Below, in pieces: positions 50,762 to 61,623 of a DNA stretch of 64,000 nucleotides. Position numbers and translations under genes: made by a program. The stretch covers positions 62,001 to 126,000 of the forward strand of contig LLEY01000067.1 of the NCBI GenBank assembly GCA_001414485.1. The letters run 5' to 3'. How positions within the stretch are numbered: the stretch's first letter is position 1; each line of letters begins with the position of its first letter. Origin of the DNA: Calycina herbarum (Eukaryota; Ascomycota; Leotiomycetes; Helotiales; Pezizellaceae). Below the pieces are notes generated by a model. That model worked only from the letters and a program-made list of their open reading frames with translations, searched no databases and was not told the DNA's origin.

Positions 50762-52393
50762 CTATTCCACCCTCTTCGGGGTCTTGGGCATAATAAACCA
50801 CAAGATTTCCATGGTAACAAAAAGTGAAATACAAATCGGGTGCAGCACCCAAGTTCCAGCCTGCTGAGCCAATAACCCAGTCATGAATGGAATAAATGCA
50901 CCACCAGAACTCCCAACACTCGCGATGAACGAAAAACTCGACACTTGCATTTGCTTTGGGATCAATCTAATCAATACGGCCGTTGCAGCGGGATAGATAG
51001 GTCCCAAAAGGAAACCCGAGACCGCGACGGCGATGGAATTTCCGATAATCGAGGGGACGAACCAGACGAGGAGTTCGAGGATGAATGCACCTGCGGTAAG
51101 ACAGATGATGAAGGTGCGTTCTCCGATACGAGACCCAAGATGAGAGAGGGTGAAACGACCTAAGCGGGGTTTAGAGAAATTTAAGAAGAGATGAGGGAAA
51201 ACATACCAAGAGTGATTCCAGCCCAGAAACCAGCTGTAACATAACCGACCTTATTGACATCACCTCCTCGATACGATACCAGGAAGGAAATGATCCATCC
51301 TGAAATTGCCACTTCAGAACCTTGATATGCAAAAATGAACAAGGAACCGAAAAGCGTTGGTTTGTTTGTAATGATCTTTTTGAGTTTTGCCCAGTTAGAA
51401 GCGGAGGGTGTTGATTCTGGTGGAGATGACACAGAACCATGAGGATGATTTTCTTTTTCATAGGACCAGAAAGCCCAGCCAGCCAGACAAAAGCTGACGG
51501 TGACAATTCCCAGGGGAAGAAAGTAGAAAGTGCTCCAGTGGTGACCTCGAGATACTATCGAGGTGGCGATCAATGGCCCAACTGTTCCTCCGATTCCATA
51601 AATCCCTTGATACACACCACTCACCAGAGAGCCATTTTGAAGATTAGCACACCAAACCTGGCAAATTGCGAGGGTTGTAGCCGCACCCATGCCGATAAAA
51701 AAGAATCTAAACAATGTAAGCAAGAAATCTTCGTAGTTTAGACGGAGTGGCGCAGAGGCTTGATGTTTGAAAATTATTATTATGATGTGAAAAGAAGACG
51801 TACGCAATGACAGTAACTGGAAATGGAGGACGACAAACTAGGGTAACGAAGCCGGCAAATCGAAGAAATTCAGCAAGCATGAGGGCTTTGCTATGACCGT
51901 ATTTCTTCGTAACCCTGCTGACGAAAAACGCGGCTCCAATAAATCCGAGAGCGATAGATACGAAAATCATAGAAACAACAGCGTAGCCAATAGAATAATC
52001 CCTTGAAATCCATTAGCGGGTAATTTAAAAATGATAAGTCCGCTTTTCATACTTTTCGATATAAGGCAAGAGGGCTCCTGGAGCAGAGTCGTTTAACCCA
52101 GCACAGATACTCGTAACACAAGCGGATAAAAACCGGAAACGATTCATATAAGGGTTCCAAATGCTCTCCACAGATTCCACGACTGGAAGGGACGTTTCTG
52201 ACATCTCAAAGGATTCGAGCGCGTTTGTGGTAGGTGGCTTGAGCAGCGTCGCGGATGATGAAGCTGGAACATCGCGTTCTTTCCTTCCTCCTATTATTTC
52301 ACGATCCGGGAGACGTACGGATTGAGGTTTTGATAGAGACAACGCAACGTAGTTGGGATCCTCCGTGAGGGAGCCAATAGTTTGCGTACTCAT
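50762..52393 (-). CDS. Major facilitator superfamily transporter
   Basis: Four exons, 52393-52053, 52001-51804, 51706-51207 and 51159-50762, join to 478 codons without a stop. Introns are 51, 97 and 47 nt, with GTATGA, GTACGT and GTATGT donors. The protein has a hydrophilic N-terminus of about 85 residues, then about 12 hydrophobic segments. The first carries G-L-N-D-S-A-P-G-A-L-L-P-Y, a hallmark of the fungal Bsc6/fucose-permease-like MFS branch. R-V-T-K-K-Y-G-H-S-K follows segment 2, the usual MFS loop with basic residues. A charged central loop (about residues 265-295, K-E-N-H-P-H-G...) separates the two halves, and the C-terminus is short (P-K-R-V-E). Substrate is unknown; the position beside a diterpene cyclase remnant would fit metabolite export, but that is inference only. 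All sites examined are intact, unlike the neighbours on both outer sides. Confidence 0.92.
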
Positions 52394-53222
52394 CGTGAAG
52401 GCAGTGAGGGTTTTGGGGGTTCGTCGCGTGAGGTGAAGGAGCCTTTTTATTAGAAAGCCTCGGAAATCGCACGAATAAATACCTTAGTGTTGGTAATGTA
52501 AAGATGAAAACTTCATGTTATTGTAAGAGAAAACCTCCCCCCTCATGATGACAATGTAAAATTAGTCACGTTGCTGACCTACCCCACTCTTACGAACCCA
52601 CTGCCCAGCTCCCAAGGAGTTGCCTTCTTGGGCGATACCAATCTATCAAATTCACCGACAACTTCAACCCAACTCAAAATGCCTTTCATTTTTCTAAGTT
52701 CGAACCTGGATTCCTTCCGGAAAAATAATCTAGTATCTCGTACACCAAAGCAAGCATATTATGACCATCTTAACCATGCCCTTTCCGTTGTGAGGCAGCT
52801 AGACAGCAACCACTTGACTTATTGGATTCCTTGTCGTGAGCCGTTTCTGTAACAAAGTTCGAAACACCCCGAGATTCCCTTTAGATGACCTCGACGGTGT
52901 CGCCGTGCTAGTTCCCCATTGATGATTTGTTGGAAGGCTGATGGAGTAATGTTTCTTCGTCTCGTGCTGATTAGACACTCTGAATACCTTGAAAAGGCAA
53001 GCATTCGTCTTTGAGGGGTGTCAAATTATCATTTCAACTCACATTCGTTGTCGTTCCTTTTGTTATTATGTTTCAATTGCGGGGCTCGTAATTATTTCTC
53101 ATTGAACACGTTCATGATTTCGAATGCGCTATCTCAGGTTTTCAAATAAAGAAAGCAAAAGTTTGCCTACTTACGGAGATATGAATGTGAAACCATGAGA
53201 GTAACAGTGTCACAAGGAGAAA
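52394..53222. other. Divergent promoter region with an unsupported short frame
   Basis: 830 bp between the transporter (minus) and the acetyltransferase (plus). A plus-strand frame is open to 52852; its first ATG at 52679 gives 57 codons with no recognisable family, no intron support and no partner upstream or downstream. I regard it as non-coding by default. The region has normal CpA/TpG content. Confidence 0.45.
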
Positions 53223-53825
53223 ATGTCTCTCGACTTGCTTCACGTGAGCTGTATTAGATCTTCTCGCGAAGAGACAACACTAAGAACGCTCGCCAAGTGG
53301 CTGGTGGGGCTTCAAAATCTTACTGTATTTCGAGTTAGAACTTGCAATATTTCCCATGTTGGTTCACACTTCCCAACAATACTAACAATACCAACAATAA
53401 CGAACACCCACTCGGTCTTACAAAAGCTTAGCAACTTTCCAGCACTTCCCCTTCTTAGTCTCAATTGTACCCTCAGCAAACGAAGCACCAACATAGCGTT
53501 CACTGTTGACGAAGCAACAACGCACGCCGAATTTATTTCAATTGTGAGAGTGGAAGCAGAATCATACTCAAACCCGCCAAACACCTTCTGGGAAGTAATG
53601 AAAGGGCCTTCACTTGACGAATGCACATCCCGCCAGGCTCAATGGAATGAAATAGACCCCAGTTCTCACTGGATATACGCGAAAGATGCCCAAACCGACG
53701 AAATTGTCGGTGCCATGAACTGGAACATTCATGAGAAAAATCCGTATGCTAGTGCTGGAGAAGGTCCGCCTTTTTATTGGTGGCCAGAAAGTTTGTGAAA
53801 AACGAAAATAGCATGTCATCGTATA

Positions 53826-56217
53826 CAGTGAGTTGCGAGTTAAGCTTGAATTTGCCCACATTTTTGTAATCCGAGCTTTTTGTTTTCTCCCTCTTTTCTT
53901 TAGAAGACAGAAAATAAAAGTACTCTAAAAGAGACGAGGCCTAGCTAGAGAGAAGCGCTATATCTAATTATCTCTCTTCTATATAATTTATCAATTTAAA
54001 GTAAGCATAACAAAAGTAAACTAAAAGATAAATAATTCTTAAAATAACCCCTTTTCTTGAAAAAAAATTCACTACCCCCTGTAAGGTCGACAGGCTATGC
54101 TAAGACCCTATAAAAATCAAGACAGATATAAAATTGTCTGTTTTTGTCCTATAAAGTTTATAGAGTATAAGGGGAGATATAAGCCTCTTCTTTCCTGTTC
54201 TTATAAATAGTATAACGTGATCCATCACCGAGCTGCGTATATCACCGAGCTGCGCACTTTTACCGACTTCTACTACTTCAAAATATAATAAATCAACTAT
54301 AATAATAGATAAAACTTATTACTCTTTAGATTCTAATAAGCTAGATATATCTATAAGTTCTTAACAAGTTCGCGTATTATAACTAGTCTTTCTATAAGTG
54401 CTATAACGTTACGTAGTTGAAATCCCTTCCTTACGATTTACTCTTCTAAAGCGCTTATTACGTCGTATCTCCTTATTTACTTCGTCTTAAGCTATAATAT
54501 CATATACATCCTCTATAGTAAGTACACCTTCTTAACAGATACGATTCTTTTTAGCTCTATAACACTTAGAAAGTGCCTTATTTGCTGCTCGAAGTATACA
54601 TAGCTTAGTATTAATAAGAGTTAATTTATAAGCTAAACGCTCTATACTTTTAACTAATAAAGCGATAGTTTAAAAAAGAGGAGTAGGCGAGCTTCCTTAA
54701 TAATAGATAATACAATCTCTAACCAAAGTCGTTTGCGAAAGAGCTTTCGTTAGGTTATAAGGGGTCTACGAAACCTAAGGGTCTGCCTCGACAGAAGAGG
54801 GGCTAGTAGGCGTTAGAGTTCGTAACTTCATATCTAACTTTAATATAACTATTTAAGTGTTAAAAGGTATTAATCCAGCTCTATAGAATCTAGCCTAACC
54901 GTTTATAGAAGTAATTAACTTAATATATGCTTATTTAAAGGCTATAAGGAACTCGACCTTAGTAATATAATTAATATACGCTTTTATAAACCCTTCGATT
55001 TCTTAACTATACTTCTACTTAAGGATAGTAAAACACCCGACATTAAATAGCTAGGTTAGAGAAGAAGAATACAGAGGTAATCTAAGAGTTATAATATTAT
55101 AAGACTTATAATATTCTTAAAATTCTACTGATTTATAACTCTTATACCTATCTAAAACTAACATATAATATAGACTCTTAGCTTAAGTAATAGTATATTT
55201 ATTAAAGTATTTTAACTATTCTAGACCTATCTTATTATTTATCTAACTATTATTTATAGGTTTAATAACCTAATCGTAAGAGAGGCTAGTTTTAGAATAC
55301 TAATTTATAAAGTAATTAGCACCTTAAATAATAAGGAATAGAAGGATACTCCTACCTTTGCTATTAATTATAACAATTGCTATTACCTATTCTCGATTAC
55401 CTAGTTAAACTGCCTTACTTTTACCACGTCGATTAGTATAAGTAATAACTATTCTAGGATAGATTTAACCTATTATAAAGCCGGTCTCGTCGAAGTTATA
55501 GAAATCGCTATCTACTATACTATATTTCGCCTATATATTCTCTACTAGTCGAAACCACGTACTAATTAACTTAGGATCTTTATATAAGGCTCTTTAAAAG
55601 TCGTAAACGCGATTAAAACACGTCTTTAGCTCTAGTCGTTGAACTACGAATCGTTCTACCTAGCGCTTTCTAACGTGTTTTACTTCGCGCGCCTTAAGGA
55701 GGTAATTCGTCATATCTTCTATATTAGCTAGCTAAGGTGAAAACCCTCTAGAATCTCGATCGAATATATGTCGAATAATTGTTTCCTCTTCTAATTTCGT
55801 TAGCTTTAAATAATTAGGTTTAGTATTGCTATAAGAAGGTCGGCTGTTTATTCTAAGACGAAGAGTAGATTTAGGAACTTTATAGATTTTTATAGTGTTT
55901 CTATAGCTTAATTTTTATTTAGATGTTTAAATAGCTTTAATAGCTAATATAATTCGTACTTCTTAAGTTTAGACTTATATTATAGAAGAAGAAAACGCGT
56001 GTTAAAGTAGTAGGGTAGTAAATTCGGTAAAAGTGCGCAGCTCGGTGATATGCGCAGCTCGGTGATATGCGCAGCTCGGTGATGGATCACGTTATCATAT
56101 GTTGTTGTTAATTAATAGGTAAAAGAGTGCCTAAAAAGGGGGGAAATCAAGGAATTTTCTCAAAAGCTCGGATTACAAAAAAAGTGGGCAAATTCAAGCT
56201 TAACTCGCAATTCACTG
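53826..56217. mobile_element. 512-bp MITE (M1) carrying a nested pogo element
   Basis: Terminal inverted repeats of about 57 bp, starting CAGTGAGTTGCGAG on the left and, inverted, CAGTGAATTGCGAG on the right, with TA on each side (53824-53825, 56218-56219). Removing the inserted P2 and its TA leaves 512 bp, exactly the length of M2 at 57142-57653, with which the interior aligns throughout. It has no coding capacity. The CAGTG...TGC terminus and TA target suggest mobilisation by a Tc1/mariner transposase; the terminus resembles those of Fusarium impala/mimp elements. Confidence 0.92.
54215..56092 (-). mobile_element. Pogo/Fot1-like DNA transposon (P2) nested in MITE M1
   Basis: 1878 bp with TA duplications (54213-54214, 56093-56094). 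Left end: cap ACGTGATCC then two 17-bp units of ATCACCGAGCTGCGTAT type. Right end: three such units inverted (56033-56083), then GGATCACGT. The minus-strand transposase has Y-N-F-D-E-T-G-F intact near 55501-55478. Stops follow the RIP pattern. It is a relative of P1 with fewer mutations in its ends. Confidence 0.93.
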
Positions 56218-56677
56218 TACTGACTTTCTGCAACCCAGGAACCAATGAAAACACTCGCCGAAAGATTTTTAGGTCCTTTCTTCGCGAATAGACCCGAATA
56301 CATGAGCAAACCACATCTCCGCACTTCCTTTCCTATCAATCTCTGCACAAACAAATACTAATGGAACGATAGTGAGCAACATCTGCTACGTCCATCCTAC
56401 CTGTCGACACGAAGGAATCGGAAATCTCATGATAGGATGGGGACTCAAGAAAACGGACAAGATGGGGGTCGAAACTTTCGTTGAGTCGGCCCAGGATAGC
56501 ATTGAATTCTACAAAGTTCACGGCTTTGAACATGTCAAGGATTTGATTCTTGATCCTGTGGTTGAAGAGTCGGAGAATGACGAGTTGGTGGCGTTAAAGA
56601 AGAAGATGTTGAAGAAGAGATTGTTACCTTTTCATGTTGATTTCATGGTTAGGCCAGCTGGCGGAAAGAAGGCGTAG

Positions 56678-57141
56678 ATCTTATGGTTATGAATTAAAAT
56701 TCCCCCATAGATTCATTCCCTCTTTTTCAGATCTTCACCCCTCCTCGGATGTCGATCAAAACACCTTTGTAGTAGCATCAATTTAGTTCGGACGTCGGCC
56801 GAGTCCTGGAGCGGAGGGGGTACACCAAATTAAGCGAGAACCAAAAATTGCAACCATCACTTAACAACAACACCACGACCAACAAAAGGAACACCAAATC
56901 CTCTTTTCAGAGAACAGATATATATATTTACTAGATTCTGGCTCGGTCGGAGATTTGATAATCGAGGGCAAACTAAATATTATTGCTGCCACACATAACT
57001 GCATCAAATTCACTTGCCATAGAGGGTAAAGGCACCTGGGTATTTGGGCCAATTAAGTGGGTGTCTAGCAGAAACTTTGAATTGGATCCTATCTCTTCGT
57101 TGGGACGGCATTAGCTTGAGGTCATAGCCCCTGTTCCAGTA
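56678..57141. other. Intergenic region of normal composition
   Basis: 460 bp downstream of the acetyltransferase. It contains a GC-rich stretch near 56788-56820 with several CGG/CCG triplets and an A/C-rich stretch near 56860-56895 that looks like a fungal 5' leader. No gene could be followed from it; any such gene would run into M2. Confidence 0.4.
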
Positions 57142-57653
57142 CAGTGAGTTGCGAATTAAGCTTCCTTTTTAACACTTTTTTTATAAACCGTGCTTTTTTC
57201 TTCCTAGGTTTTTTCCTTATTTATTTTAGAAAACAGAAAACTAAAGTACTCTTTAAGATATAAGACCTAGCTAGAAAGAACCGCTATATCTTCTTATACC
57301 TCCTCTCTATTTATTACTATATCTAAGTAAGTATAATAAGAATAAATTTAGTAATAGTTAATTCTTAAAAACCTCCTTTTCGTAAGAAATTTTTTTATAC
57401 CCTTATAAAGTTAAGTAGTCTTTGCTAAGACCCTATAAAAATTTAGACATATATAAAAGTATCTGTTTTCTTCTTAAAAGGTTTATAGAGTAAGAAAGGG
57501 GGTATAGAGCTCTTATTAGCTGTTCTTAGGGATATAATAACATATGTTGTTATTAAGTAAAGAGGGAAAGAGTGTCTAGGAAATAAGAAAAATTCTAAAA
57601 ACACACGGTTTATAAAATATCGTCAAAAGGGAAGCTTAATTCGCAACTCACTG
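57142..57653. mobile_element. 512-bp MITE (M2)
   Basis: Terminal inverted repeats start CAGTGAGTTGCGAATTAAGC at both ends and extend about 57 bp with a few mismatches. TA lies at 57140-57141 and 57654-57655. The interior aligns with the MITE part of M1 (for example GGTTTATAGAGTA against AGTTTATAGAGTA). Non-coding and AT-rich. Confidence 0.93.
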
Positions 57654-57930
57654 TACACCAAGTGTTGGGTGGGGAGTTATTCGACAAAAAGCAATTTTTC
57701 GACACCAAGAATCAATGTGGTCGTCAAAAGTTCGGATCTTGTGGACAATAAGGAGGACTCTCTTCTATCCTCAATAAGCATATGCTACTCACCTTTCTCA
57801 AATGCAGACATCGGCAAATGGAAGGGGTTCCAGTGGAATATTCCAGTTTTTGCCGGCAGTGGAACCTTCTAGGAGAGGTTTAAAAAGGAATGGAGTCTTC
57901 TAGTAAAAAAGGCTCTGGAACACCTATTCC
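57654..57930. other. Short normal-composition segment, unidentified
   Basis: About 280 bp with normal CpA/TpG. Joined across M2, the sequence stays open from 57119 to 57756 only in short stretches. A plus-strand frame (57669-57872) has no family resemblance. A small perfect hairpin (CTCTGGAA, 6-nt loop, TTCCAGAG) lies at about 57911-57932, at the point where RIP-type composition begins. Confidence 0.35.
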
Positions 57931-59360
57931 AGAGTAAGTAGATATTAGCCTGTATAGGAGTTATTTTAGGTTATTTAGTAGTGAATTTCGTCGATTTTAA
58001 GAGAATTTTATCGATTTTTTTTATAAATTAAGACTTTATTAGCTATCTAATTAAGCGAGAAAAGGTATAAAAAGCTTAAATTTAAGGAATTTTTAATTTT
58101 TACTTAATTCTATACTAATAACTACCTAGTTACTACTAGTATTATCTTCCTAGATATATACTATTAATTCTTTACTTGTTTTAAGTTTATAAACTTCAGC
58201 TTCTATTAGTAAACCCTAGCTTCTTAGATATATAATCTAGTGTAAAGTACTATTAGTACTTAGTAACGCTTCTTTGTAATAACGTTTACGTCTTTAGAAA
58301 ACACTCGTTTAGAGAGAGCGGATATAGTAGGTATTATAAGATAATCGCGTACTATTTATACTAATATAGAGTAATCGTATTACTTGCCTTTCTAGTACTT
58401 TATAACCTCTTTAATAGATATGTTCTTATTTAAGCACTTCTTCTAAAGGTATTATATATATTCCGATATTACTATATAAGCTCGATCGTCGCTGAAGTTA
58501 TAAAAGAGATTACGCTATACCTCCTCGTTCTCTAAAGAAGTCTCGTCTACGCCTCTCTTCTCCTTTGTTAATCTCTCTTATAATTTTATCTTATTATCTC
58601 GACTATAGTATTTATTATATACTAACTTGAATTATATCTTAACCTTCTTATATATAGTGTTTTTAATACTGCTATTATTCTCTAATATCTTAGTAAAGAA
58701 GTAGAGTTTATATTAAGGATCTAAAATAGTTATAACTAAGACGGCGCGAGAGATAAGTACTAATTTAAAGTATTTATCGAGCTTCTTATATACGGCGCTC
58801 GAGGCTTTATAAAGAGTATATTTATATTAATATAATATAAGAGCTTTAAGCTATTAGCGAAGAGTAATATACGTTAGTATAGCGTAGTAGAGAGTAGAGT
58901 ACTTCTTAGCTTAAAGTATAATAAGTAGCTTTTTAAAGATAGTAAAGAACTCTTATATCTCTTTACTAGTAGCTTAATTCTTATTAGTAAGATCTAAATT
59001 ACGAATTAATTCGTTAATTCTTTATATTATATATATAGATTTAATAGAATCTTCGAGGTATAAAAAGCATTTAAGAAAGTATACTATTGAATTCTATTAT
59101 ACTAGTATATCTAAAGTTATCTTAAGAAACTTAATATTATATCTTTAGTAAGCGTCGAGTAAACGTTAGTAGAAGAGACGTCGGCGAAAGATAATTATAA
59201 GTAATCGAGTCTTAAAAAAGAAGAAACGAGGCTTTAAAGATATCTCTTCTAGAGATATAGCAGCGGTATTAGATTAAAAGTCTTATAAATAGCGAGGCTC
59301 TTTCAGCTTAACTTTAAGTATTACTATATTATCTTAAATTATAAGATTAAGAATATATCT
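57931..59360 (-). mobile_element. hAT-like DNA transposon, RIP-degraded
   Basis: On the minus strand near 58345-58290 the degraded translation reads I-V-R-D-Y-L-I-I-P-T-I-S-A-L-S-K-R-V-F-S, which is the C-terminal dimerisation region of hAT transposases (usual form: A-R-D-x-L-x-I-P-A-S-S-x-x-S-E-R-x-F-S). The rest of a transposase body would lie at 58.4-59.3 kb. I cannot place terminal repeats or an 8-bp target duplication. It is cut on the right by the LTR at 59361. Confidence 0.7.
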
Positions 59361-59916
59361 TATAATAGAACTATTAGAAATTAATTAGAATAATCGGAAT
59401 TAGAATTACCGAGTCTACGTATTAAATAGAATATAATATAGATATTATTTTAGGTTTTAGAAAAGCTAGATAGCTTCTAGACTTACTATTATCTAAACCT
59501 CTTATAAATAGCTATCTTCTCTCTATTAGAAAAGACTAATTTAGTCTTTTTCTTCGTATTAGAGCCTAGTATTCGGATATATTATTCTAACGAACGTACT
59601 TCTATATATCTCTTTTATAGTAGTATTTGTTTTATACTATTATATTAAAAGACTAAATTCGACTCTACTAGAGATAGCTTATTATAATATCTTACTCGAG
59701 CGCGCCGGCGTATCTGCTTCGAATTCGATTTAGCTTAGATTCGGACTAGTATATTAATAACCTTAAATAGCTAGGTAATTAGAGACTATCTAGATAGCTA
59801 GTAATACCGGGGTTTAATATCTAAATAGTTAGCTAGTAAAATCGTAGACAGCTTTATATTAATAGAAGTAGAAGACGCTAAGGATTCCCGAGACTTCTAA
59901 TAACTCTCTCTATATA
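59361..59916 (+). mobile_element. G-family LTR plus start of gag leader
   Basis: LTR 59361-59644 (TATAATAGAAC...ACTATTATA) followed by about 270 bp matching 29503-29760 of element G. It is truncated at the pogo terminus at 59917. Only the 5' end of the element is present. Confidence 0.8.
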
Positions 59917-61623
59917 ACGTGTATATATAGCGAACCGGCTAAATAAGCAAACCGGCTAAAACCTCGCGCCTCTACTACACCTCTACTAAATATTAAATTT
60001 CTCTATAACGAACGATATCTTAGAAAAATAACGAAAGCCGGTTAGTCTTAACTATCTAGGCTATATAAAAAGACCTAAATTTATATACTTAAGCTATTAT
60101 AAGAACCTATTCTATAGATTACTAGAAGCTAGGTTAACGTTTACTTAGTATATCTTTATAACGCGATATTCTAGCTAATTTATAGAAAATAACCGAGCTA
60201 GAGGAATTAGTACTTGTTTAATATATCCTCGACCTAGCTATAAAAGGATTTCCTCTATAGATATCTATAGTTAAGAATATAGTAAATTAACTTCTTAAAG
60301 TACGCGACGCGTTATATATTAGAACGCGTTAGGCTTCTAACTTTGTTAAGCGCTGTCTAGAACTCTAGACACGCTTCTAATAAAAATACAACTACTAGAG
60401 AGCTAAGTGCGAAGACCTAGAAGTTATTCGTAGCTAGTTTAAGCTTATACGAAGTATAGTAGCGAAGTACGGAATCTATAATATAGATATTTATAACTTT
60501 GATAAGACCGGGTTTATAATAGATATTATCTTAACTATAATAGTTATTATAAGCTTAGAAGAACGTATAAGAGTAAAAAGAGTATAGCCTAGTAATTGAG
60601 AATACGTTATAGTAATTTAGAGAGTTAATACCTAAGGCTAGAGTATTCTACTATTTATAATTATTACTATAAAAAATCATCTTACTTCTTAGTACTAAAA
60701 CAGTGGATTTCTACCTAACTAGGTAATTACTATTACTAAAAATAGTTAGATAATAAATAAGAAAGATATAGATTAGATTTAATATTTTAAGAAGTATACT
60801 AAGTTCTAATCTATTAGTAGTTATTACTTATTAGTCTTCGATAGCTATAAAAGCTACTACTCTAACGAGTTTAAGAAATATTATAAGGAAAATAATATTA
60901 TTACTCTTTATATACTTGCTTATTCTTCTTATATACTCTAGCTACTCGACGTTAGCTGTTTTAGCTCTTTAAAAAAAATATATAGTTAGTAAATTAAAGA
61001 TATAATATAGACTTAGATTATCTATATTACTAAGAATAATTTCTTTTCTACCTTCTACGCTGTATTTAATATTATAATAATAGAAAGTAATATCTAAGAA
61101 GGGTTCTAAGAGGCTAGGCTTCTTCTATTTAACCTAGAAAGTGTGATTTCTATACTTAATCTTAAGCTAAAGACGTTAACGCTTTTAAACTCCTCTTTAT
61201 ATTCCGCTTAGCCTTAGGTTTCCTAGATACTAAATAACTCTATTAAAGTCTTATTATAGACTATATTTATTAAAGATTAAATTTCCTACTACTAAAGTAG
61301 CTCTCTAATCTTTATTTATAAGACTATTAACTAGTTTATAAAGAGTATATCAAAAGTAATATACTAGATAGTACTATTAAAAGCTAAGAACTAGAGACTT
61401 CGATAAGTAAATAAAGTACTAAGTAAGCGCTATAGAGCTAAAAAAACACGTCTATAGCAAGGAGGATTACTTAGCTAATAGAAAGCGTAGGATCTATAGA
61501 ATAATAGAGACGTTAGTAAGTAAGTAATATAGGAAATAAAGAGAAGTAGTAGTTAGAAGCCGAGAGAAGAATCACGTATATAGCGCTATAGTAACTATAA
61601 AGAGACTAGTTATAATATATATA
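59917..61623 (+). mobile_element. Pogo/Fot1-like DNA transposon (P5), right end not found
   Basis: Left end: cap ACGTGTATA, then two 17-bp units (TATAGCGAACCGGCTAA and ATAAGCAAACCGGCTAA), after TA. The plus-strand transposase shows Y-N-F-D-K-T-G-F near 60491-60514, a degraded second catalytic region (D-S-Y-K-S-Y-Y-S-N-E-F, near 60838-60872) and L-L-D-V-S-C-F near 60950. The coding region runs nearly complete to about 61550. No inverted copy of the left end is seen before P4 begins at 61624 or in the remaining 500 bp after P4. Confidence 0.82.

Larger units (their letters stand above)
53493..56677 (+). pseudogene. GNAT-family N-acetyltransferase, interrupted and probably inactive
   Basis: GNAT enzymes move an acetyl group from acetyl-CoA to an amine. 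Exon 1 (to 53790) shows the N-terminal half: A-F-T-V-D-E-A-T, then I-V-G-A-M-N-W-N-I-H and Y-W-W-P-E. Exon 2 (56239-56320) holds L-A-E-R-F-L-G and R-P-E-Y-M-S-K-P-H-L; exon 3 (56373-56677) holds N-I-C-Y-V-H-P and R-H-E-G-I-G-N, the acetyl-CoA loop (R/Q-x-x-G-x-G/A), then F-Y-K-V-H-G-F. Intron 1 would be 54 nt without the transposon M1, which sits next to its branch site. Intron 2 (56321-56372) has a GC donor with a perfect TACTAAT branch. Lesions: the expected start reads ATA (53493-53495) in a good start context, and exon 2 needs one A removed from the run at 56248-56251 to keep frame. The frame is also open upstream to an ATG at 53223, but that part looks like leader sequence. Confidence 0.85.

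Noticed and set aside
52571..52852. Small plus-strand gene between transporter and acetyltransferase
   Set aside because: 57 codons from its first ATG, no family match, no conserved motif or splice support.
53610..53861. Minus-strand frame over the acetyltransferase
   Set aside because: Shadow of exon 1; it runs into the MITE terminus.
57911..57932. Small perfect hairpin as a terminator or non-coding RNA
   Set aside because: Eight-base stem in isolation; expected by chance in AT-rich sequence and with no neighbouring gene end.
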